The notes under the pieces: generated by a model
What the model saw: the letters and a program-made list of their open reading frames with translations, nothing else
Databases searched by the model: none
Told to the model about the DNA's origin: nothing
Assembly: GCF_003260015.1 (NCBI RefSeq)
Contig: NZ_QCXS01000002.1
Coordinates: forward strand, 2,666,001-2,730,000
From: Nakamurella deserti
GTDB taxonomy: Bacteria; Actinomycetota; Actinomycetes; Mycobacteriales; Nakamurellaceae
DNA: 64,000 bases
Direction of reading: 5' to 3'
Part shown: one piece after another, positions 1 to 8,308 of the stretch
Layout: each line of letters opens with the position of its first letter
Position numbering within the stretch: position 1 is the first letter of the stretch
Made by a program: the position numbers and the translations under genes

Positions 1-387
1 GCCGGGTCGACCCGGCCGGAGTTCGCGCACCTGCTGGCTCCCGGCGCCGCCGACGCGACCCCGGAGGCGCTGACGATCCGGGCGGCCGCCGAGGTCGTCG
101 CGGCGATCCCGGTCGTGCGGCCCGACGACATCGGCGCACTGGAGCCGTTGCACCTGTGGACGACGGAGTCCGTGCGACGTCACCGGGTGGACTTCCGGCC
201 GCGGCACCGGCTCACGGCGCTCGTCGTCCACGTCACCCCGCTGCCCGCGCCGGTGGTCCTACCGCGGCTCCCGGCGTACGGCGGCTGCGTCAGCTGGCTG
301 GAGCTTGACCTGCCGTTGCCGGTCGCGACGCCGGTGCCGGCCGGACTGCGGGCCGTCGCCGACCGGGTCCGCGCCGCGGTCGGCTGA
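1..387 (+). CDS. C-terminal part of an unknown protein (5' end outside window)
   Basis: The reading frame is open from the first base of the window to a TGA at 385-387, so the gene starts upstream of the window. The visible 128 residues show no signal peptide, membrane segment or catalytic motif that I recognise. They are rich in Ala, Val, Pro and Arg, with a hydrophobic stretch around LTALVVHVTPLPAPVV. The next gene is convergent and ends only 6 bp away. I do not recognise the family and assign no function. Confidence 0.5.
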   Translation, partial: AGSTRPEFAHLLAPGAADATPEALTIRAAAEVVAAIPVVRPDDIGALEPLHLWTTESVRRHRVDFRPRHRLTALVVHVTPLPAPVVLPRLPAYGGCVSWLELDLPLPVATPVPAGLRAVADRVRAAVG

Positions 388-393
388 GCCCGT

Positions 394-2271
394 TCAGCCG
401 ATGAGGTCGTCCACGTAACACCAGCGCCAGGCCTCGCCGGGCTCGATGCTGCGCATCACCGCGTGCCCGGTCTCGGCGTAGTGCCGGTCGGCGTGCCTGC
501 CCACCGACGAGTCGCAGCATCCGACGTTGCCGCAGCTCAGGCACATCCGCAGGTGCACCGGCTGGGTGTGCTCCCGGATGCAGTCCTCGCACACCCCGGC
601 GCTCTTGGGTTTCAGCGACACCGGTGCATGCGTCAGGTGGTCGCAGCCGCCGCGCAGTGGCTCCGGGGCGAGCAGCACGTCGTCGCGGTCCGGCGCCAGA
701 TCGGGCTCGGCCCAACTGGTGACCAGCGCCTCCTCGACGTCGAGCACCTCCAGCACGTCACTGAGCACCTTGGGCGGCAGGTGCCCCTCGCTGCGCAGCT
801 CGAGCACCTTGTCCCGCTCCGCCTGCAGCATGGTCAGCCGCAGGGAACGGAAACGCTGGCTGGGGGTCTCGCCGTCGGACTCCGGGCGACCGAGCAGCTC
901 CCAGGCGGTCAACCGACGTTGTTCCATCCGCTGTCGCAGGCTGTGCACGATGTCCGGCGGGTCGTCCGGTAGGCGTTCGCTCTCCAGCTTCGCCAGTCCC
1001 GCCTCCGCCGTCTCCTGCAGCACCACCGCCTGCTGCAGCAGATCCTCCCGTGGGTCGGTGCCGCGGACCTTCAACCGCCGGACCAGCGTCGGCAGTGTGA
1101 AGCCCTGCAGGATCAGCGTGCCGAACACCACCATCAGGGCGGCCAGCACCAGGACCGGCTGATGCGGGACGTCCTCGGGGATGGCGAACACCGCGGCCAG
1201 CGTGACCACGCCGCGCATCCCGGCCCACGAGATGATCGTCGGGTAGGTCAGCGGCGGAGCCGGGTCGTTGCGCCGTACCGCCGGGATGAGCCGGGGCAGG
1301 TACGTCGCCGGGAACACCCACAGCGGCCGCAGCACCAGGACGGCGAGCAGCACCGCGGCGCACCCCCACCAGATCCGTGTCGTGCCCAGCGAGTCGGTCT
1401 CGGCGGCTTCCACGATCTGCCGCACCTGCAGACCGATGAGCAAAAACACCGAGTTCTCCAGCAGGAACTGCACGGTCGCCCAGTTGATCCGCTCCGACAG
1501 CCGCGCGGTACCGGACTGGGTGACCGGTGACTTGTGCCCGATCAGCAGACCGGCGACGACGACGGCGAGCACCCCGGAGGCGTGGATCTCCTCGGCGGCC
1601 ACGTACGCCACGAACGGCACGGTGAACGACACCGCGGTGGAGATGAGCACGTCCTCGATGTGCGGACGGAGCTTGACGATCACGAACGCCACGGCCAGCC
1701 CGATCACCACGCCGCCGCCGGCCGCGAGGACGAAGTTGGCGGCGATCTGCCAGGCGGCGACCGTGCCGCTGATCGAGGCGACCGCGGTGCGCAGGACCAC
1801 GATGGCGGTGGCGTCGTTGACCAGCGACTCGCCCTCGAGGATGTCGACGACCCGCCGCGGCATGCCGATCCGGCGGGCCACCGCGGTGGCGGCCACCGCG
1901 TCCGGCGGCGCGACCACGGCGCCGAGGGCGAACGCGGCGGCCCAGCCGATGTCCAGCGCCTGGTGGGCGACCACGCCGACGCCGAGCGTGGAGAAGATGA
2001 CGTAGCCCACCGACAGCAACCCGATCGAGCGCCGGTTCTGCCGGAAGCTCACCAGCGACGTCCGGATGGCGGCGGCGTACAGCAGCGGCGGCAGCAGCCC
2101 GACCAGCACGATCTCCTCGGTCAGGGTGACGTCCGGGACGAACGGGAGGTACGAGCCGACCACCCCGACCAGGACCAGGATCAGCGGCGGGGAGAGTCTC
2201 AGTCGGTCGCAGACGGCGGTGACGAGGCACACCACCGCGACCAGGGCCACGAGGCCGAGAGCGATGTTCAC
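394..2271 (-). CDS. Na+/H+ antiporter (CPA1/NhaP type) with C-terminal UBP-type zinc finger
   Basis: A 625-residue membrane protein. Residues 1 to about 400 form roughly a dozen hydrophobic segments with CPA1 exchanger motifs: APPDAVAA, and EGESLVNDATA, which carries the Asn-Asp pair expected at the ion-binding site. A hydrophilic, partly helical linker follows. From residue 543 there is a UBP-type zinc finger: C543, the C561/C564 and C577/C580 pairs, C585/C586, then H593, H597 and H603. In eukaryotes this fold binds ubiquitin C-termini; its role in bacterial antiporters is not known to me. The protein should exchange Na+ (or K+) for protons at the plasma membrane, with the finger in the cytoplasm. 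The start is the ATG at 2271, giving a normal first membrane helix. Confidence 0.85.
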   Translation of the reverse strand: MNIALGLVALVAVVCLVTAVCDRLRLSPPLILVLVGVVGSYLPFVPDVTLTEEIVLVGLLPPLLYAAAIRTSLVSFRQNRRSIGLLSVGYVIFSTLGVGVVAHQALDIGWAAAFALGAVVAPPDAVAATAVARRIGMPRRVVDILEGESLVNDATAIVVLRTAVASISGTVAAWQIAANFVLAAGGGVVIGLAVAFVIVKLRPHIEDVLISTAVSFTVPFVAYVAAEEIHASGVLAVVVAGLLIGHKSPVTQSGTARLSERINWATVQFLLENSVFLLIGLQVRQIVEAAETDSLGTTRIWWGCAAVLLAVLVLRPLWVFPATYLPRLIPAVRRNDPAPPLTYPTIISWAGMRGVVTLAAVFAIPEDVPHQPVLVLAALMVVFGTLILQGFTLPTLVRRLKVRGTDPREDLLQQAVVLQETAEAGLAKLESERLPDDPPDIVHSLRQRMEQRRLTAWELLGRPESDGETPSQRFRSLRLTMLQAERDKVLELRSEGHLPPKVLSDVLEVLDVEEALVTSWAEPDLAPDRDDVLLAPEPLRGGCDHLTHAPVSLKPKSAGVCEDCIREHTQPVHLRMCLSCGNVGCCDSSVGRHADRHYAETGHAVMRSIEPGEAWRWCYVDDLIG

Positions 2272-2400
2272 GACAGGCAGTGTCGCACCGGGGTGTCGCG
2301 GGCCCGTCTCCCCGGTGCGACGTTCCGCTCTCGGCGCAGGCGCAACGCCACGACCGCCCCGGTGGTTCGACCCGGCAGCCGGCCCCGCCGACCGTGCCGA

Positions 2401-2694
2401 TCAGGCGGAACGGCGGGTGCGGCGGTTGTGGATCACCACCGGCAGGGTGGCCGCGGCGGACAGCACGGCGAAGACCCCGAACGCCCAGACGCCGATCCGG
2501 ACCTGCATCGCGGCGCACCCGAGGACCAGCAGGAAGAAGCCGACCGCCGGGACGACGACGGTCCGGCGCAGCTGGGCCGGGCGGGCGTTCGGGAACAGCT
2601 CCAGCGTCCGTCCGGGATTCGCCCGGGTGCGGTCGACGTTGGACAGCGCCAGCAGCGCGCACCCGACGAGCGCCGCGACGATGCGCCACGTCAC
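2401..2694 (-). CDS. Small membrane protein, unknown function
   Basis: A 97-residue protein starting at GTG 2694. It has a short N-terminal hydrophobic segment (RIVAALVGCALLALS), a basic middle portion, and two further hydrophobic stretches (VVVPAVGFFLLVLGCAAM and VWAFGVFAVLSAAATLPVV), ending in a basic tail. It probably crosses the membrane two or three times. It lies 46 bp downstream of the serine hydrolase gene in the same direction and may be co-transcribed with it. I do not recognise the family. Confidence 0.6.
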   Translation of the reverse strand: MTWRIVAALVGCALLALSNVDRTRANPGRTLELFPNARPAQLRRTVVVPAVGFFLLVLGCAAMQVRIGVWAFGVFAVLSAAATLPVVIHNRRTRRSA

Positions 2695-2740
2695 CGGCGC
2701 CCACCTGCGGACCGGTCGACGGCGGACGGCGTGGTGCGGC

Positions 2741-4120
2741 TCAGGACGGCATCCGCAGCGCGGCCAGCGGGGTGGTCCACAACGGTGCGCTGACCCAGTG
2801 GGCGGTGAACTCCGACGCCCCCGCCGGCACCCGCAGCTGCAGACGGTGCGGGGTCTCGAGGAAGACCAGGTCGATCGCCTGCACCCCGTCGACCATCGCG
2901 CCGGACGCGGCGACCACGTCGGTGACGGCCCACTCCCCCTGTCCCACGGCGTACTCCAGCGTCCGCTCGCCCTCGGTCAGCACGACGCGCACACCGGCCG
3001 GGTCTCCGGTCACCCGCAGCCCGGACACCGTGGGCTGGTCGTTCCCGGCGGCCGCGGTGAGGGTGCGTCCGTCGGCGACCAGCGCCTCCCCGGTCACCAC
3101 CGGCAGGGTGAGGTGCGCGAGCCGGGCGGCCAGTGCCTCGTCGGCCGCCGCGGAGCCCGGACCGGCCAGGGCGGGCAGCACGTGCTCCCACACCAGGTCC
3201 AGCACCGACTGCATCTGCGGCGTCTGCGAGGTGATCGCCAGCACGGTGTCGTGCTCGGGCAGCACGATGCAGTACTGCCCGTAGGCGCCGTCGCCCCGGT
3301 ACCCGTGCCGGGCCATCCAGAATTGGTACCCGTAGCCCTGCTGCCAGTCGGGGTTGCCCTCGGCGGCGGTGCTGACCTGCGGCCGGGTGGCCTCGTCCAC
3401 CCACGACGCGGGCAGCAGCTGCCGGTCGCCCCAGCGGCCGCGCTGCAGGTACAGCACACCGAGCGCGGCGATCGCCTCCGTCACCGCGTGCAGGCCGGAG
3501 TAGCCGATCTCGCGGCCGGACGCGTCCCGCTGCCAACCGACCTCCCCGATGCCCAGCGGCTCGAACAGCCGCGGCCGCAGCCACTCGGTCAGCGAGCCGC
3601 CGCTGACCCGCTGCACGATGGCCCCGACGGTGAAGGTGCAGGGCTGGCTGTAGGCGAACACGGTGCCGGGTTCGCCGTCGGGCGGCAGCAGCAGGAAACC
3701 CCGCACCAGGTCGACCGGATCGACGTCCTTCGCCGGCTCCAGCATGTCGACCGGATGCCCGGCGGCCATCGCGGCGAGATGGCGCACCGTGAGCGCCCGG
3801 CTGCGGGGGTCGGTGATGTCGGCGTCGAGTTCCGGGAAATGACCGAGCACCGTCGCGTCCAGGTCGACCAGCCCTTCGGCGACGGCGAAGCCCAGCGCGG
3901 TCGAGGTGAAGCTCTTGCTCAGCGAGTAGAGCAGGTGCACCCGGTCCGGTGCGTACGGCGCCCACCAACCCTCCGCGACCACCGTCCCGCCGCGGATCAG
4001 CATCAGGCTGTGCGGGTCGATCCCCGGCGTGGAGGTGAGGGCGTCGACGAAGGCGCTGATGCCGGCGGCGTCGACGCCGGCCGCGGACGGGGTGCTGCGG
4101 GGCAGAGCTGAGCCGGACAT
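2741..4120 (-). CDS. Serine hydrolase of the beta-lactamase (class C/EstB) superfamily
   Basis: A 459-residue protein with the acyl-serine SxxK motif S66-L-S-K69 (in YSLSKSF) and a second-motif tyrosine Y157-S-Q. The C-terminal third (from about residue 340) looks like a separate beta-rich domain. There is no signal peptide, so it should be cytoplasmic; this family includes esterases, amidases and D-aminopeptidases rather than only beta-lactamases, and the substrate cannot be read from sequence. The start ATG at 4120 is preceded by GAGGAGAAGC, a good ribosome binding site. It is followed 46 bp later by a small membrane protein gene on the same strand. Confidence 0.8.
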   Translation of the reverse strand: MSGSALPRSTPSAAGVDAAGISAFVDALTSTPGIDPHSLMLIRGGTVVAEGWWAPYAPDRVHLLYSLSKSFTSTALGFAVAEGLVDLDATVLGHFPELDADITDPRSRALTVRHLAAMAAGHPVDMLEPAKDVDPVDLVRGFLLLPPDGEPGTVFAYSQPCTFTVGAIVQRVSGGSLTEWLRPRLFEPLGIGEVGWQRDASGREIGYSGLHAVTEAIAALGVLYLQRGRWGDRQLLPASWVDEATRPQVSTAAEGNPDWQQGYGYQFWMARHGYRGDGAYGQYCIVLPEHDTVLAITSQTPQMQSVLDLVWEHVLPALAGPGSAAADEALAARLAHLTLPVVTGEALVADGRTLTAAAGNDQPTVSGLRVTGDPAGVRVVLTEGERTLEYAVGQGEWAVTDVVAASGAMVDGVQAIDLVFLETPHRLQLRVPAGASEFTAHWVSAPLWTTPLAALRMPS

Positions 4121-4178
4121 GCTTCTCCTCGGTCGGACGGCCCGGGTGCGGGCCGCCGCCGATCATCGCACCCGCAGA

Positions 4179-4793
4179 TCAGGCGGAGACGACCAGCGAC
4201 ACCGCGAGGGCGGTCATGACGACGGCGATCACCGCGTCGAGGACCTGCCAGGCCCGCGGCCGGGCGAAGACCGGCCGGAGGTAGCGGGCGCCGAAACCCA
4301 GCGTGGCGAACCACGCGACGCTGGCCAGCGCCGCGCCGCCGGCGAACGACCAGCGGCGATCGCCGTGGGTGCCGGCGATGGACCCCAGCAACACCACGGT
4401 GTCGAGGTAGACGTGCGGATTGAGCCAGGTGAGCGCCAGCGCGGTCGCCACCGCGGCGCCCAGGGCGGTGGCCCGCCCGGTGGTGTCGGTGGTGAGGGTG
4501 CCGCCCCGGACGGCGCGGCGGGCGGCCAGGAGTCCGTAGCCGAGGAGGAACGCCGCGCCGGCGTACCGGACCACCGTCAGCACCCACGGGACCGCCGAGA
4601 CGACCGCTCCGGCACCGGCGACACCCGCCGCGATGAGCACGATGTCGGACACCGCGCAGATCGCCACCACCGCGGCGACGTGCTCACCGCGCAACCCCTG
4701 GCGCAGTACGAAGGCGTTCTGGGCGCCGATGGCGACGATGAGGGACAGGCCGAAGCCGAGGCCGGCCAGGGCGGCGAGGAGGGAGGTGGTCAC
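4179..4793 (-). CDS. LysE/ArgO-family basic amino acid exporter
   Basis: A 204-residue, very hydrophobic protein with about six membrane segments and the LysE-family signature near the N-terminus (GLSLIVAIGAQNAFVLRQGLRGEH), where exporters of lysine and arginine carry the conserved IGPQN/IGAQN motif. I chose the GTG at 4793 because an upstream in-frame ATG would add 48 residues unlike the family, and the result matches the usual length of about 205. It is divergently transcribed from a LysG/ArgP-type regulator, the classic lysE-lysG arrangement in which the regulator turns on the exporter when intracellular lysine or arginine is high. Which amino acid is exported is an inference. Confidence 0.88.
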   Translation of the reverse strand: MTTSLLAALAGLGFGLSLIVAIGAQNAFVLRQGLRGEHVAAVVAICAVSDIVLIAAGVAGAGAVVSAVPWVLTVVRYAGAAFLLGYGLLAARRAVRGGTLTTDTTGRATALGAAVATALALTWLNPHVYLDTVVLLGSIAGTHGDRRWSFAGGAALASVAWFATLGFGARYLRPVFARPRAWQVLDAVIAVVMTALAVSLVVSA

Positions 4794-4832
4794 GGGCGCC
4801 CACGCTAGGAGCGCACACCGACGACAGTCCAG

Positions 4833-4856
4833 CTCATGATTTTCACCGACCATGAG
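4833..4856. promoter_or_regulatory. Inverted repeat in the lysE-lysG intergenic region
   Basis: CTCATG at 4833-4838 and CATGAG at 4851-4856 form perfect 6-bp arms around a 12-bp AT-rich spacer. The site lies between the two divergent start codons, where a LysR-type protein would bind. Operator function is inferred from position and symmetry. Confidence 0.5.
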
Positions 4857-4881
4857 AGATGCTTCATCTACTGTCGGCGCC

Positions 4882-5766
4882 GTGGATCTCGACCTCATGC
4901 AGCTCCGGGCGTTGAGCGCGGTGGCCGACGCCGGCACGCTCGACGCGGCCGCGCGGCAGCTGCACGTGACCCCGTCGGCGGTCAGTCAGCGCCTCAAGGC
5001 GCTCGAAACGGCGACCGGCCGGGTGTTGTTGATCCGCAGCAGACCGGTGCGGCTGACCGACTCCGGCCGCGCGGTGGTCAGGCTGGCCCGCCAGCTGGAC
5101 CTGCTGGCGGCCGACACCGCCGCTCAGCTGGGCACCGACGATCGCCCGGGCCGTCCGCCCGTGCTGCCGATCGCGGTCAACGCCGACTCGCTGGCGACGT
5201 GGGTGTTGCCGACCCTGGCGCCGCTGGCCGACAGCATCGGCTTCGATCTGCGGTGCGACGACGAGTCGCACACCAGTGCGCTGTTGCGGGACGGCACGGT
5301 GATGGGCGCGGTCACCACACAGGCCGAGCCCGTGCCGGGATGCAGCGTGGTGCGGCTCGGTGGGCTGCGGTACCGGCCCGTCGCGTCACCGGCCTTCGTC
5401 GCCCGCTGGTTCGCCGACGGGCCCACCCGGGACGCCCTGGCGCACGCACCGATGCTCGTCTTCGACCGGAAGGACACCCTGCAGCACCGCTACCTCGAGC
5501 AGCGTTTCCGCACGCCGCCGACCCCGCCGACGCACGCGATCCCGGCGTCGTCACAGTTCGTCGAGGCGGCCGTGGCCGGCTTCGGCTGGGGGCTGCTCCC
5601 CCGGCTGCAGACCCGCGAGCTGCTCGACGCGGCCGCTCTCGTGGAGTTCGACCGCCGTCACCGAGTCGCGGTGACCCTGTACTGGCAGCAGTGGAAGCTC
5701 CGGTCACCGGCCTTGGACCGGGTGGCCGCGGCGCTGCGGGCCGGCGCCGCCGCCCGGCTCGACTGA
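4882..5766 (+). CDS. LysR-type regulator of the ArgP/LysG group
   Basis: A 294-residue LysR-family transcription factor. Residues 1-60 form the winged helix-turn-helix (LQLRALSAVADAGTLDAAARQL then VTPSAVSQRLKALE); the rest is the ligand-binding domain. SAVSQRLKALE followed by a GRVLLIRS-type sequence is characteristic of the ArgP/IciA/LysG branch, whose members activate basic amino acid exporters when bound to lysine or arginine. I take the GTG at 4882 as start; an ATG in the same frame at 4852 would add ten residues and lies over the inverted repeat. It is divergent from the exporter at 4179-4793, its probable target. Confidence 0.87.
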   Translation: MDLDLMQLRALSAVADAGTLDAAARQLHVTPSAVSQRLKALETATGRVLLIRSRPVRLTDSGRAVVRLARQLDLLAADTAAQLGTDDRPGRPPVLPIAVNADSLATWVLPTLAPLADSIGFDLRCDDESHTSALLRDGTVMGAVTTQAEPVPGCSVVRLGGLRYRPVASPAFVARWFADGPTRDALAHAPMLVFDRKDTLQHRYLEQRFRTPPTPPTHAIPASSQFVEAAVAGFGWGLLPRLQTRELLDAAALVEFDRRHRVAVTLYWQQWKLRSPALDRVAAALRAGAAARLD

Positions 5767-5850
5767 GGTCGGGTCGCGCTCCGTCGCCGCCACGACGACG
5801 GTCCTGGGGCGGAGGCCGCCGGTCGCCCGACCTCCGGCGCCCGGCGGGGC

Positions 5851-6531
5851 TCAGAGCCCCTGGTACCGGCCCGGCCGGTGGTTGAGCGCCAGCACCAGGT
5901 TCAGCACCACCGCGCCGGCCGCCGACAGCAGGACACCGAGCGGGGTCACCACGGTCAGCGCGACGGTGACGACCGTGACGTCCAGCGCCATCTGGACGTA
6001 CCCCGCGCGCCAGCCCAGTCGCTCCTGCAGGATCAGCGCGAGGATGTTGAACCCGCCCAGGCTGGCCTTGTGGCGGAACAGGATGAGCAGCCCCACCCCG
6101 GCCATGAGGTTCCCGAGGATGACCGCGTACACCGGGTCGAGCCGCTGCAGATCCACCACCGCAGGGTGCAGCGAGGAGAACACGCCGACGAGACCGACGG
6201 CCAGCGCCGTCCGGACGGTGAAGTCCAGGCCCTTCTTCCACAACGCCAGCGCGAAGAACGGCACGTTGACGAGGAAGAACACCGCACCGAAGGGCAACGG
6301 CACCAGGTAGCTCAGCAGCAGTGCGAGACCGGCCGTGCCGCCGGTGACGGCCCCCGCCGTCTTGAGCAGGAACAGCCCGAAGGACGCGAGCAGCGTCCCG
6401 GTGACCAGCCCCATCACGTCCTCGAACAGCGTGTGCTTCGGTGCCACCGGGAACGGGGCGGGTACGGCCGGGGTGGTGTCGGCGATGGTGGCGGTAGCGG
6501 TGGTGGTGGTGTCGCTGGTGGTGCGGTTCAT
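5851..6531 (-). CDS. YitT-family integral membrane protein
   Basis: A 226-residue protein with a Thr/Ala-rich cytoplasmic N-terminus (about 35 residues), then five or six membrane segments. The pattern GLFLLKTAGAVTGGTAGLALLLSYL and later LFRHKASLGGFNILALILQ matches the duplicated GGxxGLA / SxGGxxxLA motifs of the YitT (UPF0750) family. The extracellular C-terminal domain often found in YitT proteins is absent here, so this is a short form. The biochemical role of the family is not settled. It starts 47 bp after the aminotransferase gene on the same strand and is probably in that operon. Confidence 0.8.
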   Translation of the reverse strand: MNRTTSDTTTTATATIADTTPAVPAPFPVAPKHTLFEDVMGLVTGTLLASFGLFLLKTAGAVTGGTAGLALLLSYLVPLPFGAVFFLVNVPFFALALWKKGLDFTVRTALAVGLVGVFSSLHPAVVDLQRLDPVYAVILGNLMAGVGLLILFRHKASLGGFNILALILQERLGWRAGYVQMALDVTVVTVALTVVTPLGVLLSAAGAVVLNLVLALNHRPGRYQGL

Positions 6532-6578
6532 CGGGCGCGTCCTTCGGTGCTGCGGGTGGTGTCGTCAGGAGTGACGGG

Positions 6579-7685
6579 TCAGTCGGGAAAGCGGCCGCGG
6601 TCGCTCAGCACGGCGAGCACCCGGTCGTCGGTGGCCCGGTCGGCCAGCGAGATGCGGACCCCGTCCCCGGCGTAGCCCCGGACCAGGATGTCGGCGTCGG
6701 CGAGGGTGTCGACGAGGCGGGCGCGCAGGGTGTCGTCGGCCCGGAGCCAGACGAAGTTGGCCTCGCTGTCGGGCAGCTGCCAGCCGGCGGACCGCAGCGC
6801 ATCGGTGACGCGGCGGCGCTCGGCCACCACGGCGGCCACCCGGTCACGCATCTCGCCCACCGCATCGAGCGACGCGATGGCCGCGCGCTGGGCGAGACCA
6901 CTGACGGCGAAGGGGATCCCGGTGCGTCGGAGGCCGTCGGCGAGGGCCGGCCGGGCCACGGCGTACCCGACCCGGAGCCCGGCCAGGCCGTACGCCTTGC
7001 TGAAGGTCCGCAACACGCAGACGTTCCCGTGCGCCCGGAACACCGCCATCGCGTCGATGGTGTCGGGCCGGGTGGCGTACTCCACGTAGGCCTCGTCGAG
7101 GACGACCAGCACGGAGGCGGGCACCCCGGCCAGGAACCGGTCGAGCTCACCGGCGCTGATCGAGACGCCGGTCGGGTTGTTGGGCGAGCAGAGGACCACG
7201 ACGCGGGTGCGGTCGGTGATCGCCGCGGCCATCGCGTCGAGGTCGTGGCTCTCGTCGGCGCGCAGCGGCACGCCCACCGAGCGCGCACCGGCCAGGCTGA
7301 CCAGGATCGGGTACGCCTCGAACGAGCGCCACGCATGCACGACCTCGTCGCCGGCGTCGCACAGCGCGGTGACGATCTGCTGCAGCACTCCGACACTGCC
7401 CGGCCCGACCGCGATCTCGTCGACCGTGGCGCCGAGGTGCGCGGCGATCCGCTCGCGCAGCTCGACCGCCCCCATGTCGGGATACCGGTTGATGCGCAGC
7501 GCCTGCTCCCGGACCACGTCGACGACCGACGGCAGGGGCGGGTAGTGGCTCTCGTTGGAGGCCAGCGCCGCGGTCAGCTCGGAGACCGAGCGGCGGCCGG
7601 CGAGGTAGGCGGGCAACCCCGCGACGGCCGCCCGCAGAGCCGGGGCGGCGGGATCGAGCCGGTCGACCAGCACGGAAGATGTCAT
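6579..7685 (-). CDS. Pyridoxal-phosphate aminotransferase, HisC/aromatic type
   Basis: A 368-residue fold-type I aminotransferase. It has the N-terminal SNE motif (SNESHYPP), SPNNPTG at 167-173, D197 in VLDEAYVEY, and the PLP Schiff-base lysine K230 in FSKAYGLAGLRVGY. These features define the histidinol-phosphate aminotransferase family; in Actinobacteria a HisC2/Pat paralogue acts on aromatic amino acids. Its location away from his genes and beside an Lrp regulator favours the aromatic or general amino acid role, but this is inference. The ATG at 7685 is preceded by CTGGAGCC. A longer in-frame extension upstream covers the divergent regulator and is not real. Confidence 0.86.
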   Translation of the reverse strand: MTSSVLVDRLDPAAPALRAAVAGLPAYLAGRRSVSELTAALASNESHYPPLPSVVDVVREQALRINRYPDMGAVELRERIAAHLGATVDEIAVGPGSVGVLQQIVTALCDAGDEVVHAWRSFEAYPILVSLAGARSVGVPLRADESHDLDAMAAAITDRTRVVVLCSPNNPTGVSISAGELDRFLAGVPASVLVVLDEAYVEYATRPDTIDAMAVFRAHGNVCVLRTFSKAYGLAGLRVGYAVARPALADGLRRTGIPFAVSGLAQRAAIASLDAVGEMRDRVAAVVAERRRVTDALRSAGWQLPDSEANFVWLRADDTLRARLVDTLADADILVRGYAGDGVRISLADRATDDRVLAVLSDRGRFPD

Positions 7686-7713
7686 GGCTCCAGTGTGTCT
7701 CCGTACCGCACTC

Positions 7714-7742
7714 TGCACAACACGCGGCGGAAATGTTGCGCA
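7714..7742. promoter_or_regulatory. Imperfect inverted repeat in the aminotransferase-lrp intergenic region
   Basis: TGCACAACA at 7714-7722 and TGTTGCGCA at 7734-7742 are inverted copies matching at 8 of 9 positions around an 11-bp spacer. The site is about 30 bp upstream of the aminotransferase start and is a candidate binding site for the adjacent Lrp-type regulator. Function is inferred. Confidence 0.4.
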
Positions 7743-7757
7743 TTGTGGCACCTTACG

Positions 7758-7774
7758 CTGACAATTTGTGTCAG
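7758..7774. promoter_or_regulatory. 17-bp palindrome, probable Lrp/AsnC autoregulatory operator
   Basis: CTGACA-ATTTG-TGTCAG has perfect 6-bp arms around an AT-rich 5-bp centre, the size and form of Lrp/AsnC binding sites. It ends 10 bp before the regulator's ATG at 7785, consistent with autoregulation. Confidence 0.55.
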
Positions 7775-7784
7775 AATGCTCACC

Positions 7785-8252
7785 ATGGACCGCATCGATC
7801 CCCTGGACGCCCGCATCCTGCTCGCGCTGGACGACGATCCCGAGGCGACCACCCTCGCTCTGGCCCGGTCGCTGGGCATCGCCCGCAACACGGTGCACGC
7901 CCGGCTGCGCCGACTGACCGACGGGGGCGCCCTGCGCGGCTTCAGCCGCCGGGTCGACCCGGTGGCCCTGGGCTACGACCTGGTCGCGTTCGTCTCCGTC
8001 GCCATCAGCCAGGCGTCCGGCGGCAGCGCCGTCGCGGGGCTGCGGACGCTGCCCGAGGTCGTGGAGATCCACGCGATGACCGGCGAGTACGACTTCCTGG
8101 TGAAGGTCGTCGCCCGCGACACCCCCGACCTGCTGCGGATCACCAACATGATGCTGACGATCGACGGGGTGGTGCGGACCAACACCGCCATCTCGCTCGT
8201 CGAGGCGATGCCGATGCGCATCCGGCCGCTGCTGGAGGCGGCGGCCGGGTGA
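7785..8252 (+). CDS. Lrp/AsnC-family transcriptional regulator
   Basis: A 155-residue feast/famine regulator. Residues 1-60 carry the AsnC-type helix-turn-helix (DPLDARILLALDDD, then ATTLALARSLGIARNTVHARLRRL); residues 70-150 form the ligand-binding RAM domain, with the usual EVVEIHAMTGEYDFLVKV and an acidic/aliphatic end. Such proteins assemble as octamers and respond to amino acids. I prefer the ATG at 7785; another ATG at 7776 in the same frame would add three residues. It is divergent from the aminotransferase gene, which is its likely target, with two inverted repeats between them. Confidence 0.9.
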   Translation: MDRIDPLDARILLALDDDPEATTLALARSLGIARNTVHARLRRLTDGGALRGFSRRVDPVALGYDLVAFVSVAISQASGGSAVAGLRTLPEVVEIHAMTGEYDFLVKVVARDTPDLLRITNMMLTIDGVVRTNTAISLVEAMPMRIRPLLEAAAG

Positions 8253-8308
8253 CGGTAGCGGGGCGACGGCACCGGGCGGTACCGGGTGCCGGGGCCCGAC
8301 GGCGGGCT

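Noticed and set aside
5765-5834. Terminator from GAGGTCGGG and CCCGACCTC after the LysG gene
   Set aside because: The arms are perfect, but the loop is over 50 nt, so it is not convincing as a terminator.
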